A DNA stretch of 18,045 bases, taken from positions 1 through 18,045 of the forward strand of contig JABDJE010000077.1 of NCBI GenBank assembly GCA_013002625.1. The letters are read 5' to 3'. The stretch is from Saprospiraceae bacterium. Lineage in GTDB: Bacteria > Bacteroidota > Bacteroidia > Chitinophagales > Saprospiraceae. Both the position numbers and the translations under genes were made by a program. The notes under the pieces are model-generated. The model was given only the letters and a program-made list of their open reading frames with translations. It searched no databases and was not told the DNA's origin. Shown here one piece after another: positions 1 to 6,513 of the stretch (within the stretch, counting starts at the first letter, position 1; every line of letters starts with the position of its first letter).

Positions 1-131
1 GGGTCATCGATCTAGGCCCGGATGGTGGTAAGGGTGGAGGAGAACTGCTATTTCAAGGGAGGCCTGAAGAGCTCGTAAAAGTTAAGAGGTCTCACACTGC
101 TAAATATTTAAAAGCAAAGCTGAATGAATAA
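1..131 (+). CDS. uvrA: UvrA, excinuclease ABC subunit A, C-terminal end (5' partial)
   Basis: The frame beginning at base 3 reads VIDLGPDGGKGGGELLFQG followed by RPEEL and SHTAKYLKAKL, and stops with TAA at 129-131. This is the conserved tail of UvrA: the VIDLGPEGG-x-GGG block after the second ABC ATPase Walker B region, then the 'G-PEE-(V/I)-...-S-T-(G/A)-(K/R)YL' ending. UvrA is the damage-recognition ATPase of cytoplasmic nucleotide excision repair. Only the last 42 residues lie in the window, so zinc fingers and ATPase motifs cannot be inspected. The stop overlaps the start of the next gene by 8 nt, which suggests co-transcription. The assignment rests on a short but very characteristic segment. 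Confidence 0.87.
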   Translation, partial: VIDLGPDGGKGGGELLFQGRPEELVKVKRSHTAKYLKAKLNE

Positions 132-1368
132 TAGAGTTATCAAGTTTAGTCTGCCTGCATTTGTGCTGCTGTTGTTATTCTCATCATGTCAGAGAAATTA
201 TATACCTCATCAACACGTCCTTCCGCAGCCAGAAGATACCAATGACAAACCTGTAAGTTTCCAAGATAAAAAGACCTACACTTTAAATGAAGTCTCGGTT
301 TCAAATGAATTTGACGGTGCCAGATTAAACGGTTTTGAATTGATCAATGACTCCATATACCGTGTTATAATTTCCCCCGAAAACACACCTATTAATGCAA
401 GCAGTTATTTTGCTTTTAAGCTTTGGTCTCCAAGAATTCAGAATATTGAATTAGAGATATTTTACACCGAACACACACATAGGTACTGGCCTAAATTGAG
501 CTATGACGATGAATCATGGTTTCCAATTGATAGTACACAGTTTGATACGTTGAAGGCTGGCAATATAGCCACACTGCAGCTTGAGATAGGCCCTGATACA
601 TTAACCGTTGCGGGACAGGAACTCATGACCTCTTCAGATAACTATGCATGGATGTCTAGCCTGGAAAAAACATATCCCGAATGGATACATGTTAACGAAG
701 TCGGGCAATCGAGGGAGGATCGTCCCATCTATTGTATGGATATTTATGATCAGAATTTTCAAGATAAGCCTGCGCTTGTGATTTTTTCCAGACTGCATCC
801 GCCGGAAGTTACTGGGTATATCGCTATGCAGTCTTTTGTAGAAACTTTAATGGACAGCAGCATATTAAGTGCATCATTCAGAAGTAAATATCGTATTCTG
901 GTTTACCCAATGATCAATCCCGACGGGGTCGATTTAGGTCATTGGCGTCATAACACTGGAGGTGTAGATTTAAACAGAGACTGGTCCCACTATCGACAAA
1001 AAGAAATCAAGGCTGTGGCATATCATTTGACACAAACTGTTGGTCAATCAAACAATGATGTAGTTCTTGGGCTTGACTTTCATTCTACGCAAGAGGATTT
1101 GTACTATAGCTTTACGGATAACAGACGCTCTAAAATTTACAACTTTAAAGATTTATGGATGCAGGGTATTGATGAAAGCTTTGAATCTTATTCACCAGAT
1201 GATCAGCCTTATGATTTAAATCAACCTATAACAAAGGCATGGTTCCTGCTGGAGTTTAATGCAGAATCTATAACCTATGAAGTAGGAGATGAAACACCGA
1301 GATCTTTCGTTCGTGAAAAAGCTAGGGTTGCTGCAAAAGAAATGATGAAACTTCTGGTGTTGAGATAA
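124..1368 (+). CDS. M14-family zinc carboxypeptidase, predicted lipoprotein
   Basis: A 414-residue exported metallopeptidase. Residues 1-22 form a lipoprotein-type signal: basic N terminus, hydrophobic core, then LLFSSC with Cys22 as the likely lipidation site, a relaxed lipobox as is common in Bacteroidota. The M14 catalytic domain occupies roughly residues 180-412. Visible motifs are H225-P-P-E228 (the HxxE zinc ligands), N284-R285 in the NRDW segment (substrate carboxylate binding), H320 in LDFHS (third zinc ligand) and E386 in TYEVGDET (catalytic glutamate). All active-site residues are present, so an active carboxypeptidase or amidase at the cell envelope is likely; the substrate is not visible. 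Residues 45-180 look like a beta-rich accessory domain. The ATG lies inside the uvrA stop region. The next gene starts 29 nt downstream. Confidence 0.85.
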   Translation: MNNRVIKFSLPAFVLLLLFSSCQRNYIPHQHVLPQPEDTNDKPVSFQDKKTYTLNEVSVSNEFDGARLNGFELINDSIYRVIISPENTPINASSYFAFKLWSPRIQNIELEIFYTEHTHRYWPKLSYDDESWFPIDSTQFDTLKAGNIATLQLEIGPDTLTVAGQELMTSSDNYAWMSSLEKTYPEWIHVNEVGQSREDRPIYCMDIYDQNFQDKPALVIFSRLHPPEVTGYIAMQSFVETLMDSSILSASFRSKYRILVYPMINPDGVDLGHWRHNTGGVDLNRDWSHYRQKEIKAVAYHLTQTVGQSNNDVVLGLDFHSTQEDLYYSFTDNRRSKIYNFKDLWMQGIDESFESYSPDDQPYDLNQPITKAWFLLEFNAESITYEVGDETPRSFVREKARVAAKEMMKLLVLR

Positions 1369-1397
1369 TCGATATCTTTAATCCTGAATTTTTTGCT

Positions 1398-3395
1398 ATG
1401 TCAGATAATCCAAAAGAAATGTATTCCGGACTGCCACCATTTACACGTGGCCCTTATGCTTCTATGTATACAGGCCGTCCTTGGACCATAAGACAGTATG
1501 CCGGATTCAGCACCGCAGAAGAAAGCAATGCATTCTATAGGAGAAATTTAGCAGCTGGGCAGAAGGGTCTATCGGTTGCTTTTGATTTGGCTACGCATCG
1601 TGGCTACGATTCTGATAATCCTCGCGTAAAAGGAGATGTTGGTATGGCCGGTGTAGCCATTGATACAGTCGAAGATATGAAACAACTCTTCGATGGCATT
1701 CCTCTGGATAAGATGTCCGTGTCCATGACCATGAACGGTGCAGTCATCCCCATAATGGCATTTTTTATTGTGGCTGCTGAAGAGCAGGGCGTGGCCAGTG
1801 AAGCACTTACTGGTACAATTCAAAATGATATTTTGAAAGAGTTTATGGTGCGAAACACCTACATCTATCCGCCGCCGGCTTCCATGAGAATTATCTCAGA
1901 TATCTTCAGGTATACTGCTGAACATATGCCTAAGTTTAATTCAATAAGTATCAGTGGTTATCACATGCATGAAGCGGGTGCGCCCGCGGACCTTGAACTG
2001 GCTTACACCCTGGCCGATGGACGGGAGTACATTAAAGCAGGGCTTGATGCCGGACTAAATCTTGATAAATTCGTAGGGCGATTTTCTTTCTTTTGGGGAA
2101 TCGGCATGCAGTTTTATACCGAAATTGCCAAGATGCGTGCTGGGAGAAGATTGTGGGCTGAAATCGTATCTGAGTTTGACCCGCAACAGACCAAGACGCA
2201 GTCCCTTAGAACACATTCTCAGACATCGGGATATAGTCTGACCGCCCAGGATGCTTATAACAATATTACAAGAACCACGATAGAGGCAATGGCTGCAACA
2301 CTTGGTGGTACACAATCCTTACATACAAATTCATTGGATGAAGCCATAGCCTTGCCAACAGATTTTTCTGCCAAGATTGCAAGAGATACTCAAAAATACC
2401 TGCAAACTGATTCGGGAATTACCGATGTAATTGATCTATTCGGTGGCAGTAAGTTTATCGAAGGTTTAACAGATGAGATATATAATAAAGCCAAAGTTCA
2501 TTTGAAGGAAATTGAAGACTATGGCGGCATGACCAAGGCCCTGGAGGCCGGAATTCCTAAAATGCGAATCGAGCAGGCGGCTGCAGCTAAGCAGGCTCGC
2601 ATTGATTCGGGTGAAGACAAGATTGTAGGCGTCAACATTTTCCAGAATAATAAAAAAGATAAATTTGACATCCTTGAAGTTGACAACAATAAAGTCAGAG
2701 AGGAACAGGTAAATAAAATTGAAGCGTTAAAGGCAAGCAGAAACGAAGAAGAAGTTCTTGAAGCATTGGCGGCATTACGTATTGCATCTAAAAACCTTGA
2801 AGAAAATATATTATCGAAGGCTATTGGGGCCGCAAAAGCGAGAGCGACTTTGGGTGAAATCTCTCAAGCGCTTGAAGATGAATTCGGTCGTTATAAAGCA
2901 GATAATAAATTAATCTCAGGTGTGTACTCAAAAGAAATAAAAATGGATCAGTATTTCGAAAAGGCCAGAGAGATGACCAATCGGTTTCAAGTAAAATATG
3001 GCAGACGGCCCAGAATCCTTGTTGCAAAATTAGGGCAGGATGGCCACGATCGTGGAGCAAAAGTGATAGCTACAAGTTTTGCCGACCTGGGCTTCGATGT
3101 CGATGTGGGTCCTTTGTTCCAAACACCAGGCGAAGCTGTTAAGGACGCCATCGAAAATGACGTTCACATTCTAGGGATATCATCATTAGCCGCTGGGCAT
3201 AAAACGCTTGTTCCTGAAACGGTTGCAGCACTCAAAGAAAAAGGCCGGGAAGATATCATGGTTGTATTGGGTGGGGTCATTCCTCCACAGGATTATGAAT
3301 TTTTGTTCAACAATGGTGTTGCTGCGGTATTTGGCCCTGGTACTGTAATTTCAAAAGCGGCCATAGATATCCTGAGCTTATTTTTGGAAGACTAA
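1398..3395 (+). CDS. mutB: methylmalonyl-CoA mutase large subunit, N-terminally short
   Basis: A 665-residue coenzyme-B12 enzyme interconverting (R)-methylmalonyl-CoA and succinyl-CoA in propionate metabolism. The TIM-barrel domain (about 1-500) carries the family signatures RPWTIRQYAGFSTAEESN, SMTMNGAV, SGYHMHEAG and RTHSQTSG. The reactive-site pair is present as Tyr34 and His189, 155 residues apart as in the Propionibacterium enzyme (Tyr89/His244), which favours methylmalonyl- over isobutyryl-CoA specificity. The C-terminal cobalamin domain (about 530-665) has G-Q-D-G-H-D-R-G with His550 as the lower cobalt ligand, then SSLAAGH and LGGVIPP. The offset of 55 from the classical numbering means the usual N-terminal segment (TPEGI...PLY) is missing. 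The upstream frame is open back to 1326 but has no ATG and no resemblance to it. No mutA-like small subunit is adjacent. Confidence 0.93.
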   Translation: MSDNPKEMYSGLPPFTRGPYASMYTGRPWTIRQYAGFSTAEESNAFYRRNLAAGQKGLSVAFDLATHRGYDSDNPRVKGDVGMAGVAIDTVEDMKQLFDGIPLDKMSVSMTMNGAVIPIMAFFIVAAEEQGVASEALTGTIQNDILKEFMVRNTYIYPPPASMRIISDIFRYTAEHMPKFNSISISGYHMHEAGAPADLELAYTLADGREYIKAGLDAGLNLDKFVGRFSFFWGIGMQFYTEIAKMRAGRRLWAEIVSEFDPQQTKTQSLRTHSQTSGYSLTAQDAYNNITRTTIEAMAATLGGTQSLHTNSLDEAIALPTDFSAKIARDTQKYLQTDSGITDVIDLFGGSKFIEGLTDEIYNKAKVHLKEIEDYGGMTKALEAGIPKMRIEQAAAAKQARIDSGEDKIVGVNIFQNNKKDKFDILEVDNNKVREEQVNKIEALKASRNEEEVLEALAALRIASKNLEENILSKAIGAAKARATLGEISQALEDEFGRYKADNKLISGVYSKEIKMDQYFEKAREMTNRFQVKYGRRPRILVAKLGQDGHDRGAKVIATSFADLGFDVDVGPLFQTPGEAVKDAIENDVHILGISSLAAGHKTLVPETVAALKEKGREDIMVVLGGVIPPQDYEFLFNNGVAAVFGPGTVISKAAIDILSLFLED

Positions 3396-3440
3396 CCAAC
3401 AACTTTGCCTCTACACACGTCTATTCATAAAAATGATACT

Positions 3441-3812
3441 ATGAGACTGATTTTGTTTTTTGCTTTAGGCTTATTTATAACTGGATGTGGTGGTGAAGAT
3501 TGTGATCAATTAATAGATACCGGTTGCTACAGTTTTGATATTCGTCAATGTCAGACTGATGCATTTGCAAATGTGGTATCAGAAAATGATAATGTCGTCA
3601 AAAGAGAAGAAGATCTCAAACAGTGGATGGAAAATCAGGGTCTTTTTATTGAAGATGTGAAGCTGGTGACCAATTTTCATGAAGTCGTATGTGAGGCATG
3701 TCACGTTTGTCCTCAAGGAGACCGCTACTATATTAAATTGATGTTTCAACCCGCTTTAGACAGTTTAGATTTATTGAACCTCGAAGAAGCTGATTGCTGC
3801 GATCACTTTTAA
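3441..3812 (+). CDS. small cysteine-rich predicted lipoprotein, unknown function
   Basis: A 123-residue protein I do not recognise. It begins with a lipoprotein signal (MRLILFFALGLFITGC), putting the lipidated cysteine at residue 16. Eight further cysteines follow, arranged as GGEDC, TGC, RQC, a VVCEACHVCP cluster, and a final ADCCDHF. The spacing could form disulfides in the envelope or a metal site (C-x2-C-x2-C). The middle is a mixed helical/beta segment without obvious repeats. The frame extends upstream to a TTG at 3405, but the ATG at 3441 gives a textbook signal peptide at position 1, so it is preferred. It lies 45 nt after the mutase stop and may be a passenger of that transcript. The gene is followed by a long repeat-filled non-coding stretch. 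Confidence 0.7.
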   Translation: MRLILFFALGLFITGCGGEDCDQLIDTGCYSFDIRQCQTDAFANVVSENDNVVKREEDLKQWMENQGLFIEDVKLVTNFHEVVCEACHVCPQGDRYYIKLMFQPALDSLDLLNLEEADCCDHF

Positions 3813-4014
3813 TTAAAGAGACATAAAATATAACTTTTGAATTCTCAGCAGCTAGAGCATTAGTCTGAAAAATTGAAGCGTAGGCAGAATAATAATTTAA
3901 AATTCTACTTGTGAAGACTCTTGTGATGGAGTATATGGCTTATGTTCTAGTGACGTTTCATTAACTGAGGTATATTAGGTTTAAGTTTTCTTGACCTTTT
4001 ATTAGCTGAGAAGC

Positions 4015-4045
4015 ATTAGGTTTAAGTTTGAAACTTAAACCTAAT
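4015..4045. repeat. perfect palindrome (REP hairpin 1)
   Basis: Two perfectly complementary 15-nt arms, ATTAGGTTTAAGTTT and AAACTTAAACCTAAT, flank a single G. It closes the first run of 41-nt units in the left array. As DNA it could extrude a hairpin, the presumed recognition structure of the adjacent RAYT; as RNA it would form a strong stem-loop. Confidence 0.9.
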
Positions 4046-4256
4046 TTTTCTTCTGCAGCAACATTGAGATTTTAGGTTGATCCTTTAGTCTTAATTCTAA
4101 TATTTTATATACACCTGAACAAGTAAATAATACCTGGGCTTAAGTTCTATCGGAACTTACTTGTCTGGTAGAGTATTTGATTTAAATTCTATTGAAGTTT
4201 CCTTAACTGAAGTACCTTAGGTTTAAGTTTTATTAACCTTCCTTTAGCTGAGAAGC

Positions 4257-4287
4257 ATTAGGTTTAAGTTTGAAACTTAAACCTAAT
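4257..4287. repeat. perfect palindrome (REP hairpin 2)
   Basis: Identical in sequence to the palindrome at 4015-4045 (15-nt arms around one G) and preceded by the same GCTGAGAAGC leader. It closes the second run of the left array. Identity of the two copies contrasts with the degenerate units around them, which suggests recent copying or selection on the hairpin. Confidence 0.9.
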
Positions 4288-4316
4288 ATCCTACTTAAAT
4301 ACGCTCAAATGAAAGA

Positions 4317-4350
4317 GTATTGGGCTTCAGTTTGAAATTAAGCCCAATAC
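4317..4350. repeat. imperfect palindrome, GGGCTT/AAGCCC variant
   Basis: Arms GTATTGGGCTT and AAGCCCAATAC are fully complementary; the inner part around TTTGAAA is imperfect (CAG against T). Relative to the main hairpin the arms carry paired changes that keep base pairing (AGGTTT to GGGCTT on one side, AAACCT to AAGCCC on the other). It begins its TTGGG core 62 nt after the TTAGG at 4258 and is the inner border of the left array, 70 nt before the transposase start. Confidence 0.8.
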
Positions 4351-4420
4351 ATAAAATTTAAGCCAACAACTTACTCAAATTGTCCTCTTGAGATCCATTA
4401 CTTGTTTCTATCTTCTTAGT

Positions 4421-4996
4421 ATGGACCGATTTAAATACAAAATTACGGACCAATATCAGACCTATTATCTTACAATGACAATTGTGGGTTGGATAGATTT
4501 ATTTACCAGAAAAGATTGTAAAGACATTTTAATCGAGTCAATTAGGTATTGTATAATGCATAAAGGCCTTAGGGTATATGGATATGTAATTATGTCGAAC
4601 CACATACATCTTATAGTTAGTGCAAAAAAAGAAACGAGTGGATTGTCAGATATTATTCGAGACTTTAAAAAATATACCTCCAAGCAATTTATCAAATGGT
4701 TCTTAGGAAACCCTAAGGAAAGTCGAAATCGTTGGCTGGAAGAACTATTTGGTCAATTCGGATTTGCAAATTCAAACAATAAATATTTTCAAATTTGGCA
4801 ACAAAAGAATCACCCAGTTATTGTTTTACTTAAGTTTTTTGCAATCCAAAAACTTAAGTATATTCATTACAATCCCGTTAAAGCTGGCATTGTTGAAAGA
4901 CCCGAACATTATGTTTACAGTAGCGCTCGTTATTATATTAAAAATATTTCCTGTGGTATTCCCATTGAAGATGTAAGGCTTAGGTTCAAGTTCTAA
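4421..4996 (+). CDS. REP-associated tyrosine transposase (RAYT, Y1/HUH family)
   Basis: A 191-residue single-strand DNA transposase of the IS200-like Y1 superfamily, RAYT branch. The HUH metal-binding motif is H61-I-H63 within MSNHIHLIV, preceded by the characteristic GYVIMSN strand. The C-terminal part has QKLKYIHYNPVKAGIVERP and VYSSARYY, the standard Bacteroidota RAYT signature, with Tyr147 or Tyr150 as the candidate nucleophile. Length and motifs are complete and there is no frameshift, so the enzyme is probably functional. The ATG at 4421 is preferred to a TTG at 4388 because MDRFKYKI aligns with the usual family start. The gene sits between palindromic arrays, its expected substrates. 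Oddly, the last five codons and stop (CTTAGGTTCAAGTTCTAA) resemble the REP half-arm. Confidence 0.93.
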   Translation: MDRFKYKITDQYQTYYLTMTIVGWIDLFTRKDCKDILIESIRYCIMHKGLRVYGYVIMSNHIHLIVSAKKETSGLSDIIRDFKKYTSKQFIKWFLGNPKESRNRWLEELFGQFGFANSNNKYFQIWQQKNHPVIVLLKFFAIQKLKYIHYNPVKAGIVERPEHYVYSSARYYIKNISCGIPIEDVRLRFKF

Positions 4997-5095
4997 TCAC
5001 TGTTTAGTATAAATTTGGCTTTAATTCTAACCGCGTTTCCTTAACTGAGGTGTATTAGGTTTAAGTTTTATGGACCTTCCTATAGCTGAGAAGCT

Positions 5096-5130
5096 TTAGG
5101 TTTAAGTTTAAGTTTGAAACTTAAACCTAA
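5096..5130. repeat. palindrome with 6-nt arm duplication (REP hairpin 3)
   Basis: Arms TTAGGTTTAAGTTT and AAACTTAAACCTAA pair around a G, but the left arm contains an extra TTTAAG, making it 6 nt longer. This is a local tandem duplication and would place a 6-nt bulge in the folded hairpin. Otherwise it is the counterpart of the hairpin at 4015-4045. Confidence 0.85.
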
Positions 5131-5300
5131 TTTTCCTTTTGCAACAGCATTTAGATTTTGGTTGAACCTTTAGTCTGAATCCTAATATTTTATATCCACC
5201 TCAAGAAGTAAATAATACCTGCGCTTATGTCTATCGAATCTTACTTGTCTGGTAGAGTATTTGATTTAAATTCTATTGAAGTTTCCTTAACTGAGGTACT

Positions 5301-5329
5301 TTAGGTTTAAGTTTTAAACTTAAACCTAA
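5301..5329. repeat. perfect palindrome, T-centred (REP hairpin 4)
   Basis: Arms TTAGGTTTAAGTTT and AAACTTAAACCTAA are perfectly complementary around a central T instead of the usual G. The left half continues the non-terminal type of unit (preceded by CTGAGGTAC) and the right half the terminal type, as expected if one 41-nt unit was lost by recombination between two half-arms. Confidence 0.88.
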
Positions 5330-5368
5330 TTTTCTATTTAAGTATTTCCTTCTACAGGAGCATTGTAA

Positions 5369-5385
5369 TTAAGTTTGAAACTTAA
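5369..5385. repeat. short palindrome core, decayed outer arm
   Basis: TTAAGTTTGAAACTTAA is a perfect inverted repeat. The right side continues as AAGCCCATT as in the variant hairpin at 4317-4350, but the left outer arm (CATTGTAATT) no longer pairs. Its core begins 62 nt after the TTAGG at 5301, the same offset as in the left array, so it is the homologous outer border. Confidence 0.7.
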
Positions 5386-5405
5386 GCCCATTCCCCAATT
5401 TTATC

Positions 5406-5413
5406 TACCTTTG
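5406..5413 (+). promoter_or_regulatory. candidate Bacteroidota -7 element upstream of trhO
   Basis: TACCTTTG is an exact match to the Bacteroidota sigma-A -7 consensus TAnnTTTG and lies 29 nt before the trhO ATG, right after the repeat array. No convincing TTG -33 element is seen at the usual distance, so this is a moderate call. Confidence 0.45.
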
Positions 5414-5442
5414 TATTTTTACTCACGTTTAATGCAAAAGCG

Positions 5443-6513
5443 ATGAGACTACATAACAAAGTCAACAAAGAACTGCTCAAGCAGCAGGTACAAAAGGATG
5501 GACGTCCAAGAAGGACTGTCTCTTTCTACAAGTATTACCACCTCGGTAATCCTCAACTTTTCAGAGATCATTTCTATATCCTATTAAATGAAGTGGAGGT
5601 GCTCGGCCGAATCTATGTTTCCTATGAAGGCGTCAATGGTCAAATTTCCGTTCTTGAAGAACATTGGACCGCTTTTATTGAAGCCCTAAATCAAATCATC
5701 TTTTTACAAGGCATTCGACTGAATAAAGCCATTGAAGAAAAGGACATCTCCTTTTTCAAATTAACAATCAAGGTCAGGGAGAAAATCGTTGCTGATGGAC
5801 TAAATGACACCAGTTTTGATGTTACAAATAAAGGTGTGCATTTGGATGCCGCTTCATTTAATGCATTAGCCGACGACTCCAATTCCGTCATCATTGACAT
5901 GCGTAATCATTATGAAAGTGAAGTAGGGCATTTTAAAAATGCAATAACCCCGGATGTGGAAACATTCAAAGAGTCGCTTCCAATTATAGAAGATATACTT
6001 GCAGATAAAAAAGACAACAATATTCTTATGTACTGCACAGGTGGAATCCGTTGTGAAAAAGCCAGTGCCTATTTCAAGCATAAAGGTTTTGAAAAAGTGT
6101 ATCAACTTGATGGCGGTATAATTGAATATGCAAGGCAAGCAAGAGAGAAGAATCTTGAAAATAAATTTATCGGTAAAAACTTTGTCTTTGATGAGCGTTT
6201 AGGCGAAAAGATATCTGAAGATGTCATTGCGGAATGTCATCAATGTGGGCAAGCTTGCGATACACATGTCAATTGCGCCAATGATGCTTGCCACATTTTA
6301 TTTATTCAGTGTGATTCATGTAAATCAAAGTATGAAAGTTGTTGTTCTAACAAGTGTAAGGATTTCAATCAGTTGCCGGAAGATGAACGTAAAGAATTGC
6401 GTAAAACATTAGAATTTAATGGGACAAAATTTGGCAAGGGGCGCTACAAAGCTCATCGAAAGGATGAACCCTTAATGCTGGACGACACCGTATCTACTTC
6501 TGAGAATGCTTAG
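5443..6513 (+). CDS. trhO: tRNA uridine-34 5-hydroxylase TrhO (rhodanese family)
   Basis: A 356-residue YceA/UPF0176 family protein that hydroxylates U34 of tRNA anticodons to 5-hydroxyuridine using oxygen. An N-terminal acylphosphatase-like domain (about 27-118, with SYEGVNGQIS) is followed by a rhodanese domain (about 133-231) with the active-site loop C198-TGGIRC and the typical YQLDGGIIEYAR. The C-terminal rhodanese-associated domain has ten cysteines between residues 265 and 305, in CxxC and CC pairs, consistent with a metal-binding knot. Length and motif order match E. coli TrhO closely. It appears to be transcribed alone from a promoter just beyond the RAYT array. Its 3' end overlaps the convergent membrane-protein gene by 20 nt. 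Confidence 0.92.
   Translation: MRLHNKVNKELLKQQVQKDGRPRRTVSFYKYYHLGNPQLFRDHFYILLNEVEVLGRIYVSYEGVNGQISVLEEHWTAFIEALNQIIFLQGIRLNKAIEEKDISFFKLTIKVREKIVADGLNDTSFDVTNKGVHLDAASFNALADDSNSVIIDMRNHYESEVGHFKNAITPDVETFKESLPIIEDILADKKDNNILMYCTGGIRCEKASAYFKHKGFEKVYQLDGGIIEYARQAREKNLENKFIGKNFVFDERLGEKISEDVIAECHQCGQACDTHVNCANDACHILFIQCDSCKSKYESCCSNKCKDFNQLPEDERKELRKTLEFNGTKFGKGRYKAHRKDEPLMLDDTVSTSENA

Larger units (their letters stand above)
3893..4350 (+). repeat. left REP array: degenerate 41-nt tandem units with palindromes
   Basis: Each unit begins with a half-palindrome of the form TTAGGTTTAAGTT, then a T/C-rich stretch and CTGAG-A/G-AG/GTA before the next start. Starts lie at about 3893 (decayed), 3934 (TATGG), 3975 (TTAGG) and 4016 (TTAGG), then 4176 (TTTGA), 4217 (TTAGG) and 4258 (TTAGG): exact 41-nt steps within each run. 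The units starting at 4016 and 4258 continue into full palindromes. Between the runs (4046-4167) lie more decayed units. No open reading frame of note is present. The whole gene-free stretch from 3813 to the transposase start at 4421 is made of this array plus unremarkable AT-rich sequence at its two ends. Confidence 0.8.
3893..5393 (+). mobile_element. RAYT transposase gene with flanking REP-like arrays
   Basis: A single-gene element: one REP-associated tyrosine transposase (4421-4996) between two homologous non-coding arrays (about 3893-4350 and 5004-5393). The arrays are direct copies of each other, with most similarity between 3955-4231 and 5035-5314, and both end with a variant hairpin exactly 62 nt after the preceding TTAGG. 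They consist of half-palindromes in 41-nt steps capped by full palindromes. RAYTs of the TnpA_REP family are known to act on such palindromes. No target-site duplication is claimed, because the outer borders fade gradually. The stretch 3813-3892 before the array shows no gene and no clear structure. Confidence 0.72.
5004..5393 (+). repeat. right REP array: degenerate 41-nt tandem units with palindromes
   Basis: Homologous to the left array. Unit starts lie at 5014 (TTTGG), 5055 (TTAGG) and 5096 (TTAGG), then 5260 (TTTGA) and 5301 (TTAGG), again in exact 41-nt steps. The intervening stretch 5131-5259 matches 4046-4175 of the left array, including the shared GGTAGAGTATTTGATTTAAA segment. Compared with the left array one 41-nt unit is missing in the second run: the half-arm at 5301 goes straight into a palindrome. 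No gene lies between 4997 and 5442. Confidence 0.8.

Noticed and set aside
1326..1397. Upstream in-frame extension of the methylmalonyl-CoA mutase
   Set aside because: The frame is open but contains no ATG, overlaps the peptidase gene and does not resemble the family's N terminus.
4141..4159. Possible conserved RNA hairpin (TAAGTTC/GAACTTA stem) between the two runs of the left array
   Set aside because: The homologous right array breaks the pairing, so there is no evidence of selection on this structure.
3893..5393. CRISPR array
   Set aside because: The regular 41-nt spacing is of degenerate half-palindromes without unique spacers, and no cas gene is nearby; the RAYT explains the repeats better.
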